Positions 1-10,350 of a stretch of DNA of 64,000 nucleotides are shown here, one piece after another. The notes under the pieces are model-generated. The model saw only the letters and a list, made by a program, of their open reading frames with translations. It had not been told where the DNA came from and made no database searches. The stretch's first letter is position 1. Every line of letters begins with the position of its first letter. This DNA comes from Phoronis australis (taxonomy: Eukaryota; Phoronida; Phoronidae), in the NCBI GenBank assembly GCA_002633005.1, contig NMRA01000935.1:1-64000 (forward strand). Reading direction: 5' to 3'. The position numbers and the translations under genes were made by a program.

Positions 1-85
1 AGATTGCCTGGGACTATTGAAGGCTGCAATATTGAGAGGTCCGAACAGTTTAATTGTGTGACTGCCATTAACAATTGCCCAAAAG
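1..85 (+). CDS. Gene A, internal exon (5' end outside window), secreted cysteine-rich protein
   Basis: The reading frame from base 1 is open and ends at a consensus donor (AAAAG|GTAAGT) in phase 1. It encodes 28 codons containing GCNI, a further Cys and the string TAINNCPK. The same cysteine spacing occurs in the exon at 51969-52069 (GCNI...C.TAI.NCP, also phase 1), which makes the two paralogous. The upstream splice site and the signal-peptide exon lie outside the window. The function is unknown; the downstream exons carry fibronectin-type-I-like modules, so an extracellular role is inferred. Confidence 0.6.
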
Positions 86-305
86 GTAAGTACAAATTTC
101 AACAATTTGCAGCATTCCAGCGTGTTTTTCATGAAATTTACAAAATTCCATGATCAATATTTGATCCTTGCACACTACTAATTGACAGTGTTATCTAATG
201 GAGTTTTTTCTACAAAGTAATCACACATTTACCTCAGTCAAAATAAATTTGAAGTGTTTGACCTGGAATGAAACAGTATAGAGACGTACTTTATTTTCAC
301 TAAAT

Positions 306-1664
306 CAATAAAGGTGAATGTCACCAAAGAACAACCCCTTTTGTATCAATTTACGTGAGTGGATGCACTCAGTAACATCAAGATCAGTTTTTTACGTGGC
401 AACAGACGACAGACGGAGGTGCTGAAATTAACCAATGACGTATGTTCTGACTAACACAGTCTGTTCAGCAGTGCACAACACGCTAACTTGTGTCAGCTTA
501 TTGCTTCACTTCATAGCTTTACACCAGTAAATCATCTTTATTCGATGCAGAGCCCTTACAAATGCAGTGAGTTTTTCAACAAACAACTTATTTCATTTCG
601 TTATTAAGGATTTATAGACATTTTAGTGAACCATAGCCTACAAAGTTAGGTAAGCCAACTTACCGAGGACGGTTGCGGTAATTAAGTTTGGTTCTGTTCG
701 TTGAGAAATTATAATTATGCTTCCGTCAAATACAGACAAGAGAGCATAGCTGTGTGTTGTGATCTTAGATTTGCGAATTTTTTCAAGTCTAAAGACAAAA
801 ACACTCGGTATAACCCAGTGGCTCGGAACCAGATCGCGGACTAGAGACGTACGAACATAAAACATCCGAGTTCGTCGGCTACTAAAGTTGAAAACTGGAC
901 TTCCAGTCACGAAAAATCAAACCTATTGAACCAAAGAAATAATGTGCACGTGAATATTTTGGTGAATTGGCCGCAAAATGTAAGGTTGTACAATAACAAT
1001 GATTCGAATAATGAATATATACCTAAATAAAGATTCCCCTAACATCAGACCATAACATATAATTTCGAGTTATTGTTTCACAACAGCTTAATGTCGGCAA
1101 ACATTGGATGCGCTCACACGTCCTCGGGTGCCCGGTCAATTACAGTTTTAATGCATCTGAAGTCATTACACAAGTTGATTTATTCGTTGTTGGTTTCTCA
1201 ATATTTGCACTCATGAACACTCCAAAGGCATTACAAATTGTATCAGCATGTACTTCATTTTTAAGTTTATATTGGTTAGAGTGAGAATAAGTCATATTGG
1301 AACAGAAATAGACCGGTCACAGACACGGAAATATGTCACAGCCTCATCCTTGAAATTAATAACGGCGTGCTTTTCATTCTTTACTGCCGCGAGCTTGTTC
1401 TGAAGCATTTCGGTTTCCCGGGAATATCGAAAAAACGATATACCCGCTTTCCTCGCAGCTTCATGGTTCGAGAACGATACACCAAACCAGAGTGGCACAC
1501 ACTCAGCTCAAGAACGACGGACGTCGCTGCGTCGTTTACTCACCTTCCTCACAAGTTAATGCAGCACCTGTCGGCGAGATGAGCTCAACCGCAAACGAGG
1601 TGAAGTGGATATAGACCGATTAAGGCGGTAAAAAAACGATATAAATCGGGTGTCTCTTTTAATT
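306..1664 (-). mobile_element. THAP-encoding terminal-inverted-repeat element, copy 1 (in an intron of gene A)
   Basis: About 1.36 kb, similar over its length to copies at 48053-49492 and 53563-54800. Read on the minus strand, 1498-1292 encodes a peptide with NHEAARKAGISFFRYSRE followed by AAVKNEKHAV. This resembles the first half of a THAP C2CH zinc finger (Asn-His region, GISFFRFP, W..AV), although the Cys positions are degraded. A second conserved stretch (910-638) carries LLSVFDGSIII and then a donor-like CTCG|GTAAG shared by the other copies. The ends carry similar inverted sequences (AAAGGTGAATGTCACC at about 309; reverse complement of TAAAAGAGACACC at about 1660). No transposase catalytic core is present, so it is probably a deletion derivative of a P- or Kolobok-type transposon. 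THAP assignment is by eye. Confidence 0.5.
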
Positions 1665-2565
1665 TGATTGCAACCATACAGTTTTTGCATACAAACAGTA
1701 CTGCGACAATATTCCATCAACATCAGTTTTTCTCAAACACAGTCACAAGGTGGAGCAGGTTAGCCTGTTCTATGACCTTTAGTCATAGTTTGTGTTTCCA
1801 CACGGAAGAAAGATTAGTATCATATACAAATTAGCACAGACAATAATTGTAAATTGCCCTGTTTCTGTTCAAGTCTCTTGTGTATCATGCCATAGTCAAA
1901 GATTGGTTCCGTTGTAGATCAACAAAACACTGTAACATACAAACGATTCGAACTAGTAGCCGCATCCGGAAATCAATCCTTTTTTCTTGCAAAGACGGAA
2001 AACGCATTTTATGATTGTTCTAGTTTTTTTTTGCAGATTAAGCATGCTTCCCACATACTTTTGTAATGATTCGAAATGGAAATCAACGAAACTGGTAGGC
2101 GTGAATCTGTAGCTAAATATGCTCACTGTGTGTGCTTTTTGTCCCACTGTATCGGAGACTTACTTGTCTGTGCAAAATGCGTCGACTTAGATTAATTTGA
2201 AATTGGATTTGGTTATGGAAAGATATTATTCATTCTTACTCAGTCATTTTTAATACGCTACATAATCTAGCGAGCAGATGTATTTTACCGGAGAAAAAAC
2301 TGCTCACTCAATCCGTAGATACGCTTCAAAAAGAAAGTTTTAATGTTCTTACATTTATCCCAGTTCTTGAACTTTTTCATACTGAAGAGTCACTAAAACT
2401 GGAATCTCACTCACCGATAATATTTTTTCAAAGGCGTTCATCCCAGGAGTGAATTTAATCATTGATTGCTTTTACGGAATGCTTTCCAGATTTGACGTAA
2501 TAAAACAAGAGGTACATGTAAGCAGTAAATGTCAAAGTCAGTTTACCGCTTATTTTCTTGAATAG

Positions 2566-2709
2566 AATGTAAAGATAGCAGTGGTCGCATTCACAAGCAG
2601 AACGAAGAGTGGGAGGAGTTAAAGTTCGGGGTTCTACATGATTGTACGTGTAAAGTCCCAATCCCATGGATTCCTCATATGCCACCTACAGGAATGTGCA
2701 ATCCACGAG
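2566..2709 (+). CDS. Gene A, exon encoding a fibronectin-type-I-like module
   Basis: The exon lies between an acceptor (TTCTTGAATAG|) and a donor (CACGAG|GTATAC). It is 144 bp, so phase 1 is kept on both sides. Read in phase from the preceding exon it starts with ECKDSSGRIHKQNEEWEE, then HDCTCK and, after a Pro-rich stretch, MC. The pattern Cys-(G.I/H)-(EEWEE)-Cys-x-Cys-x(n)-Cys is that of a fibronectin type I or related VWC-like finger module. Such modules are commonly encoded by single phase 1-1 exons. The paralogous exon of gene B is 60493-60669. The function of the host protein is not known. Confidence 0.6.
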
Positions 2710-3700
2710 GTATACACTTTTAGTCATTTAATATACAACATATGAATGAACAGATAATTTCTCATTTCATTACCTAATGTGGAACGTTAGAGGGTTGCAA
2801 TAATTAGTCAATCATTAAACAGTAATGAGAACTTGGGTTATTTTTCAGAAACAGCGTCAAAGAACTTAATTATCATCATCTTGAGTTAACCTTTATATAC
2901 ATGTATGGCACGTACGAAAAAAGATAAGAACTTTCCAATAAGAACAAATTGGAAGAATCATTGTTATGAACGAATTTGAGTAAGAATAAGATACCGTAGT
3001 CACGTTTTATGCTTATCCGATTACCACTTAAAGAGACATGGAACGCGAAAACTCGTCAGAAATTTCTTTTAAACACTTCCTGGCGAACGGTACCATCGCG
3101 CAACGTCTAGTACAGAGTAATGTAATTCACTGACTCCTGTGAGGAAAGTTCCACAAAAATTCCCAAAATTCACGATTTTTGAAAGACTCGCGAAGGAAAA
3201 ACTCTGTGGTAACTTCAAAGTTTCTAATCTCCTCAAAGATGATAAATGTGCGCATGCACACACAGTCAGTAGATTGAGGCCAAAGGTCACATTTTCCATA
3301 TAAAGGAATTGTGCTACGTTCACGTCTTGCCATTCCACATAAGGAGACGTGCTTTACCTTGTAGGAGAAAAATGGACAAAGTGGCAAGTAGTTGACAGAT
3401 CGTTTTTTTTGAAATTTGAAACTAAAATCACATGCTTTGATATCAACAGAAATTAATCAACTTCACGAACAAACCCTAAAAATACCTGGTGTGCAGGTTG
3501 CATTCTGTTTCAGTGGAAGAGAAGTACTTTCAATATTGCAATTTAGTCTGTTCATGGCGTTCCTGGCCTCTCTAAGTAAACGCATACAGTATTATAAAAA
3601 TATTACTTTCTACCGATTTGGTTCGGAAAGCACACAACAGTCAGTGATCATTATGTAGGTTAAATTATCACTCGATTGATTATCATGTCTTTATCTTAAG

Positions 3701-3858
3701 GTTGCGCTGGTCCATGCAGTCGTCAAATGCGCTACGGGGAGCAGTATTACAAGGTACTTGATGGCAACAGATACGTGTGCGGGTGCTACGAAGGGCCATC
3801 TCCCAATTTAGAGAATGACTCTTCCCTTTCGCACATTTTGTGTGCTATTCTTCGTTAG
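3701..3858 (+). CDS. Gene A, terminal exon with a second cysteine module and stop
   Basis: The exon follows the acceptor TTATCTTAAG| and is read in phase 1, starting GCAGPCSRQMRYGEQYY, with VCGCYEG in the middle and a final Cys near the C-terminus before TAG at 3856-3858. Its arrangement (Cys, an aromatic/acidic stretch with GE/GD, Cys-x-Cys, late Cys) matches the terminal exon of gene B at 61037-61179, although this copy ends differently (SHILCAILR against VKCEPV). About 45 bases after the stop codon are clearly similar between the two loci (AAACATTC.GAGTTT.CACATT.ACTTGTAAAGAATGAA), which supports the exon end and a shared ancestry. One NDS glycosylation sequon is present. Confidence 0.62.
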
Positions 3859-4901
3859 CAAACATTCAGAGTTTGCACATTGACTTGTAAAGAATGAAAA
3901 GATGTCAATACAAAAAGTGTGCTAACTATTGGTCTGGTGTCAAGTGTTTGAAAGATCAAGATAATAGTGAACAATGCCTCCCACCATCACTTTCAAAACA
4001 CCTTAAGTTCGAAAGTGTCATGCGTGTAAGTGCGACATTTCAAACGACAGGGGCATTCATATATGTTTTTGTTGCGTCTATTAAATTACAATTTCTAAAG
4101 TTGGTTCAATTATTATATATGTACTAGTTAATAAGTATTGGAACTGGCAACTGCTGTTTTGCTCAATTTAAGTAACCGTGTTGCATTTTGCGGTAGTCGT
4201 AAAAACGGTGCCGAATGTAAACAGTTGAATTCAAAGATAGCCATTTATGAAAGTGAACATGTTGTTCTAATTCAAATAAACATTCTCCAGTTTCATGAGA
4301 TTAACCAATTCCATTTTCTTTCTTGTTTTCCACGTACTCAGGCGGACGTGTTAAGACAGAGGATTTGCAGAGTAACATTCGTTATTACGTTTTGCTCCAC
4401 CAGAATCCACACGCTAATGACTCACCGATCTGCGCGCGCATCTCATGTAATCTCGAAGTGCAGTTAGCAGTGAGTTAACATCGTGTATTCCCAGTCGAGG
4501 CTAAGGATTGGATAGAGTAACAAAACGTCTCGACTGCACCACGGCAATGACAAAAGTAACTTCTAAATATGCGAGCAAAGGTAATGCTAAATTGATCCGA
4601 TGCAAGGCGCTCAACGCTTGCTAAATAAAAACATATAAATGTACGAAGTTGTACTAAATATTGAACACAAACGGTTACAAGCATGCTGCAAATTAGTCGG
4701 TAAACCAAAGATTAAACAAATTTGTGAAAACGTTTTGAATTAAATAAGGTCATGTACCTAACCTTATCTCAAAGGGGACGTCTTGAATTCAAAGAAGGAC
4801 GCGCCTCTTTCCTGCTCAGCATTTTACTATCAAGCTTTGTTTCACATAAAAATCACCGATACAGAAATGTAAATATATATCTTATTCATTGAGGCGTGGA
4901 A
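3859..4901. other. 3' flank of gene A; no gene recognised
   Basis: The first 50 bases are probable 3' untranslated sequence by similarity to gene B. The rest is AT-rich with short open frames (for example 4138-4467, 109 codons) that show no recognisable domain and no matching reading frame elsewhere in the window. I see no other feature. Confidence 0.4.
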
Positions 4902-5166
4902 TATGTTGCAAGCAGTTTATCCAGTTCAATCCGACATCTTTTTGGTCACACCACGTGACCTAATGAATACAAGTCCGAAAAGATTTCTGACCACCTACCA
5001 GGACTCGAACAAAGAACCTTCTGCTCAGCGTGCAGAGGCTCAAGCCTCTGGACGATCGGGTTCCGGTCGGGGACAGAAATCTTTTCGGACTCCTGTTCAT
5101 TAGGCCACATGACGTGACCAACAAAAAATGGCGGATTGAACGGGATAAACTGCTTGCAAAATATAC
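4902..5166. repeat. Foldback (long inverted repeat) element with a tRNA-like loop
   Basis: Two arms of about 90 bp are reverse complements with few mismatches: left 4902-4992 (starts GTTGCAAGCAGTTTATCC, ends TCCGAAAAGATTTCTG) and right 5073-5166 (starts CAGAAATCTTTTCGGA, ends GGATAAACTGCTTGCAA). About 80 bp separate them. Such a structure would form a strong cruciform or hairpin and is typical of foldback-type MITEs. The open frames across it on both strands are by-products of the symmetry. Confidence 0.75.
4995..5070 (-). pseudogene. tRNA-like sequence in the loop of the foldback element
   Basis: On the minus strand the loop reads CGATCGTCCAGAGGCTTGAG, then CTGAGCAGAAGG and GTTCGAGTCCTGG. 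These resemble a tRNA A box (TGG..CAGTGG-like, degraded) and B box (GTTCGANTCC), as in tRNA-derived SINEs. The intervening CAGAGGC-TTGA-GCCTCTG is itself a hairpin that does not fit a normal anticodon arm, so a working tRNA is unlikely. Confidence 0.4.
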
Positions 5167-5639
5167 AAAAATGTTTGCACTGATTTTACTGCTGTGTGCC
5201 ATCATATACCCTCATGATCAAGGTTTCATTGAAATACTTCAACAAAGAATCGTGTTCCACAATACATTCGCAGCATTTCACAGCGCGATTGAAAAGTTAT
5301 CCACAGCGCTTCAACCTCACATACCACGCGCATGGAAACTAAAAAATAATGTAGTACGTTTTCCTGTTATTCAGAGAGTTACATGTACATTCAGTTTTCT
5401 CAATCCCGTTAGTCGCCGTAGCCCTGAATTAAAATATCCTCGAGCCCCAGATATTGTCTCTGCTTCAGAATGAGTCGTTTTGCATTCAAGAATCGCGATT
5501 GTTTGTGATTGGAACTTAGTTCATTTGCACACAATGCAATCAATGTTTTAAGAACTATTCAACTTTTTCAGACCCTTTAAAGGGTTACTAAATGGAATAA
5601 AAACACATTTTATTTATGCCAGTTCCGCCTCATAGGTAG

Positions 5640-5765
5640 ACATTCAGAGTAGTAAACTGTATGTAAGTTGTGAACCTGATTTCGGAATGGTGAAAATTCG
5701 GAGTAATAAGCCTTCAGAGTAGTGAACATTCGGAATAAATGCATGTAACCTCAGGAATCTCTTCC
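5640..5765. repeat. Fragment with repeated TTCGGAGTAGTGAAC-like words
   Basis: Several degenerate copies of a 15-base word (CATTCAGAGTAGTAAAC, ATTCGGAGTAATAAG, CTTCAGAGTAGTGAAC, ATTCGGAATA) occur in about 110 bases. The same word, in either orientation, occurs in the repeat copies at 24600-24720, 25235-25290, 40880 and 63810-63900, so this is probably a fragment of that family's subterminal region. Confidence 0.45.
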
Positions 5766-5879
5766 ATCAAGTTCGTTGCTAACATGAAGTGTGCGAGGTT
5801 GTTCCCAATTGACAGTGATTTACAAGAGAAGACTTTTATTCACTAAACAAAAATTTTTATTAAATCCAAATTCTACGTA

Positions 5880-6790
5880 TTTTATCTTTGTATTCTTATT
5901 CTTCTTATTACTCTGCGCGTGTAAGCGCAGAGCTGTTGTTCCTGGGTTTTCTTCAATTTTATTCTTATTCTTATTACTCTTCTCTTTAAAGCGCAGAGTT
6001 TTGCTGTTCTACGTATTTTATCTTTTTTATTCTTATTCTTCTTATTCTTCCTTCCTTTTCAGATTGTTATTACTGTTATATCGATTCACTAACAAAAGTC
6101 ATATTCACTGTAGTGGATACGATCATCAAGGGATTTCTATTGATGATATACATGTAGTTTTGACCCAAAATGCACCGGAATGACCTCAAATGGGTCAAGG
6201 AGTGCTTTTTTACAAAATGCTTCTTTTCCTACAGGTTTTTAGATAGAATTTTCGAATTTTGGTCACAAGTAGACAATAGAAATATGCATCAGACATTTAT
6301 TTGGAATTCTAATCAGATGAATGGAATTGAGTTTCCGGGTCAAAGGTCATTCAGTGCAAAATTGATTTTTGAGCTAGACCTTAGATAAACATACATATGA
6401 TTAACATTCAAAAAGGAAGTTCAGTCAAAAACTTGTGGGTCAGTAGGTGCAACTTAAGGGTCATAAAGTGCAGTTTTCTGTTAAATTTAAGACTTTTTCA
6501 ATCAGCTTGTACTTACATGTAAATGATAACAAGCAGGTACTAGAGAAGTGCACCCGAAATTTACTTGGAATTTAACTCAGATCAAGGGAACCGATATTCC
6601 GGGTTAAAGGGCATAAATTCAAAAGTGATTATTGAGCTAGACCTTCCCTAATCACGCATATGATCAATATCCATAAAGAAGTTCAGTCACAAACTTTGGT
6701 GTCACTAATGGCAAGTTTGGGGTCATTTAGTGCAGTTTTCTGTTAATTTTAAGACTTTTTCAGTCAACATGTACTTACCTGATGCAAGAG
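5880..6790 (+). repeat. Type A Helitron-like repeat units
   Basis: It begins with TTCTTATTCTT-type microsatellite and hairpins of the CTCTGCGC...GCGCAGAG class, then two type A monomers anchored by GAGCTAGACC at about 6370 and 6634. Hallmarks shared with 12298-17600 are GACCCAAAATGCACCGGAA, GGGTCAAAGGTCATT, GTGCAGTTTTCTGTTAA and TCATGGTGGTTCAA. It is non-coding; open frames inside it are incidental. Confidence 0.7.
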
Positions 6791-7715
6791 TGAGAGCGTT
6801 CATATTCATGGTGGTTCAATCAAGTGCACCTTGATGTATTTTCTATCATTTTTTCGACATCACAATCGCTTTACCAAAGATTCACGCACATATGCCGCGT
6901 AGAGACAAATACCTCTTCACCACGTATTCACATCTTCCCGTTCGCAATTGTTTTATTTTACATAATTTGTCAATATGTTGTTGACAGAAAATATTTATTT
7001 TTGGAACAACGTGAACGACCAACTGATAGGGGCCTACGTGAACATGTAACTAGTCCAGATTTTAACGTCACCGATACCTCAAAAAACGGAATGCGCAAAG
7101 CTACAATTGGCTGTTGCCTCAACAGTGGTCATTCCGTGTTTGATGACACCGTGGAAACCGTAACCATAGTATGATTTCGAAGTAGGAGCCATCGCAGTCA
7201 GTGGGTTTAGGGCATACTAGACCATGAATTTCGCGTCTGTACTGCAAGGGTCAATATGAAAATAAAACTCCCGGAGTGAGAGCTCTTCGCGGTGTAACAA
7301 CTCACTCACTATCCCAACATCATGGGTGCGTGATAGGAGACCCGTGAATAACTTAAAAAACACAAAAAGATGCAGTTTGGCGTAACACAAACAAAATCAA
7401 TTGTGGGCGAAAGACTGTCAAAAATAGCTGCGTTTACAAAATGACTAAAGCGTTGTATTGACCGGGAAGCAGCCAATCTAATTCAACTTATTGACGTCAC
7501 GAGTCAAATTAAATATCAAATGTAAAGAAAACTTTCACGTTTTTTATCCAAAACTTCTTGCATTGTCCATAATCCAATGTTTACTATTACCGATTGCCCT
7601 GAAGTGGTGTTACACAACCGACGTTAACTCATGTAACCGAGACAGTAAAACCAGGTTAATTTATTTGACCCTGTGCTACGACGAACATGCATCGACACGC
7701 AGAGTGGTATCAGCC
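6791..7715. other. Unassigned stretch
   Basis: Between type A repeat and the putative BEL LTR. It holds a 116-codon open frame (6824-7174, +) whose first codons overlap the repeat and which shows no recognisable motif. I see no other structure that I can name. Confidence 0.3.
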
Positions 7716-8297
7716 TGACAACATATTACCCAACTGCTACTCTAGCCTAAAAATAGCAGCCTACCAGCTGGTCGGCTGATGGCCGGTCGGCTGAAGGGTC
7801 GGCTGGAGGGTCGGCTGGGGAGTCGCCTAATGAGTCGGCACTGCGGGCGGCTAATAGTAGCTTGACCGGCCGGCTATTATTACGTATTAGCCTCTGTTTG
7901 TTACGCGGGTTTTGGTGACTAGCGTTTCTCGTGTATAGCGGCATTCGTTGACAAGATCTGTAAGGCGAATCATGTGTTTTCATCGGATGCTGAAACTTTT
8001 ATATTGAGCAGACTGTTAGCCAAACTGTTGTAAGTACTGAGTATTATGGCATAGTATGTTTGTACTCGTGTGCATTTATAAGTTTAGAGCGTGTATACAT
8101 GTACATGTAGTTGTTTAAAGGATAGTATATTCGGCTGCTTGTTAATTTATTTACGCTTACTAGCCGAGTACTTAGACTGTGTTTTTTCTTCATTACAGAT
8201 AACCGCTTTATTGGACACTTCTTATCGGTAGCAACCAAATAATAAAGTGTGTTATGGAAACGGCTTTGTTTTGTTATCCCTGTAGCCAGACGCGGTT
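7716..8297 (+). mobile_element. Putative LTR of the BEL/Pao element
   Basis: The last 80 bases (8217-8297: AGCAACCAAATAATAAAG ... CTGTAGCCAGACGCGG) are repeated almost exactly at 8637-8716, immediately upstream of the BEL gag start, which marks them as the 3' end of an LTR. The sequence ends CGCGGTTACA. The 5' limit (a TGACAACA at about 7716) is a guess. An AATAAAG at about 8240 could be its polyadenylation signal. Near the 5' side, 7768-7830 has about four degenerate copies of a GGTCGGCTG-based 14-base repeat. The gap between the two copies holds type A repeat instead of element sequence. Confidence 0.4.
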
Positions 8298-8636
8298 ACA
8301 GTTATTACTCTAGCTTACATTCATTCATTTAGAACAATAATATTCATTGTTATTGATCAGATAGTTAAGAGATTTATATTGATATTTTTTCGACCCTAAA
8401 TGCACTAGGATGACCTGAAAGGGGTCAATTAGTGCATTTTTTCAAAATGCTTATTCTTCTACAGTTTTTTAGATAGACTCTTCGAATTTTGTTAACAAGT
8501 AGGGACTAAAGAAGTGCATCAGAAATTTACACGGATTTCCAATCGGACCAAGGGAACCGAGTTTCCGGGTCAAAGGTCATTAAGTGCAAAAGTGATTTTT
8601 GAGCTAGACCTTTCATAATCATGCATATTATTACCA
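8298..8636 (+). repeat. Type A repeat unit between the two LTR-end copies
   Basis: It contains GTTATTACTCTAGC, TGCACTAGGATGACCTGAAAGGGGTCAA, GGGTCAAAGGTCATTAAGTGC and GAGCTAGACC, in the order found in the array at 12298-17600. It starts abruptly at the LTR end and stops abruptly where the second LTR-end copy begins. Confidence 0.7.
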
Positions 8637-10350
8637 CTTCTTATCGGTAGCAACCAAATAATAAAGTGTGTTATGCAAACGGCTTTGTTTTGTTATCCCT
8701 GTAGCCAGACGCGGCCACATTAGTTATAACAGTGGTGTCCTAGCACTATTGACAGTCGTGCTAATGGAAGTTTCACCAACCGACCATGAGACCGTCTCAC
8801 ATTCTGACGAATTACCAGGTGAGGCGGAGTTGCGTGAGAGACAAGTTGTCGTTCCTGCGTATTGTGTGTATGGTGAGGACGCCCTTACATGTAGCTCTGT
8901 ATCCGCTCACACAGCAAACACTGCTTTGAGTGCTAGGTCGCAGTCTTCAGTTGTTAGCGTCGGGTTGAAGAAGGCCAAGTTGCTGGCGCGTAAACAAGCA
9001 TTGGAAGCGGAGATGCTGATCAAGGAACAGAAGGCAAAACTGGAGTCGCGGATCAAGCAGCAGCAGTTGGAGCGTGAAACAAGAGCGAAAATACGTGAGA
9101 TACGAGCCAGAGAACGCGAGGCTGAGGCGACAGCTTGTGAAGAAGGAGAATGTCTGATGTTTAGAGTCACAGGTTAAAGAAGAACAGTTGTCCTTAGAAA
9201 GACGTGCGAGAGCACTGCAGATAGACACGAAACTCGCAATAGCCGATGCACACGAGAGCATTTCCCATGGACAGGAGCCGACGTCTATTAGTTGGCCAGC
9301 GTCATCAGTGCCGATGGTGCGTGGACCATCCGTCATCGTCAGTACGCCAGTGACTTCAAAGCTGTTATCATGTAACCTGCCCGTGACGGTTAGTGCGTCA
9401 GCGACTTCAACGCCACCGGTTGACGAACCTACGCCGATCGCGTGGAAACAAGTGACGTCATCAGTGCCTTATTGTGGAACGTCGAAAGTTGCTGTCCAAT
9501 CAGTGGACAAAGCTACACATGTGGACGTTGTGCAACAGACTGTTAATGAGCAAGGGACTCAAAATAGTTTATCTCGTAATAGTTTGGTTCATAGTGATCC
9601 TACATTAGCAAATATTCAAGTATCTACTGATAATGCTCATGTTGTGTCTGGTTGTTGCTCTGTGCCTATTTTCAGTCTAACTGCAGGTGATAGTTCGGCC
9701 GTTCGGATTTCTGCTGCGAAGAATGACGTCAAGAGTACAGGGTAATACCTACATCTACAGAGGTCGATGCAGTTGCACTACCATTGAGTGTTTCATCTTC
9801 GCATGCTACCGTCACTCAGTTTGAGGGATGTGGTAAGCAGTACAGATATCCTGAGGTATGTCATAGAGAACTGTTAGATCCTACAGCTCGTTCCTTTACA
9901 CCGAACGACACTTCAACAAATACAGTTGTTGCAGCTTATCAAAACTTAGCCTGTTCGGTGTCGCTGCCGATTACTGAGGTTCCCAAGTTTGATGGAGATG
10001 TATTAATTTACTCGTCCTTCCTTATGGCGTTTGATGCTAGAGTGTCTGCGAAGGTATCTAACCGGTCAGACTTTACTATTTAGATCAACAGCTGGTTGGG
10101 GAACCGAAGGATTTGATTGGAGGATGCTTGTACATGGATCCTGCACGTGGTTATATGGAAGCACGGAAACTGTTGGACATGGAATACGGCGACCACTTCA
10201 AGATAGCGAATGCTTATGTGGACAAACTTTACAAGTGGTCCAGCATCAAGAGTGAAGATGCTTCTGCTTTGCGTCGGTATGCTCATTATCTAGATCGATG
10301 TCGGCATGCGATGATGAGTATTTCATCACTTAAATCATCCATCTAACCTT
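8637..10350 (+). pseudogene. BEL/Pao retrotransposon relic: LTR end, leader and gag-like region
   Basis: Bases 8637-8716 repeat the LTR end. Gag-like coding probably starts at ATG 8764 (MEVSPTDHET...), since the earlier in-frame ATG at 8668 lies inside the LTR copy. A long charged coiled coil follows (LKKAKLLARKQALEAEMLI, then repeated KLESRIKQQQLERETRAKI), then a Ser/Thr-rich linker. From about 9950 the DUF1759-type gag domain begins (LPITEVPKFDGDVLIYSSF) and continues in another frame (DLIGGCLYMDPARGYMEARK, KIANAYVDKLYKWSSIK). At least three frameshifts (about 9177, 9745 and 10083) and a stop near 10346 disable it. BEL/Pao elements are LTR retrotransposons; this copy cannot be autonomous. 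Confidence 0.8.

Noticed and set aside
4903-5473. Open frames of 66-147 codons across the foldback element
   Set aside because: Mirror-image frames arise from the inverted arms; no motif and no codon bias are evident.
7747-7983. 78-codon minus-strand frame rich in Ala-Asp-Pro-Ser
   Set aside because: It is the translation of the GGTCGGCTG minisatellite in the putative LTR.
8668-8763. ATG at 8668 as the start of the BEL gag
   Set aside because: These codons lie in the copy of the LTR end; ATG 8764 in the same frame is the first after it.
8907-9336. Minus-strand open frames opposite the gag coiled coil
   Set aside because: Antisense shadows of the charged coiled-coil coding region.
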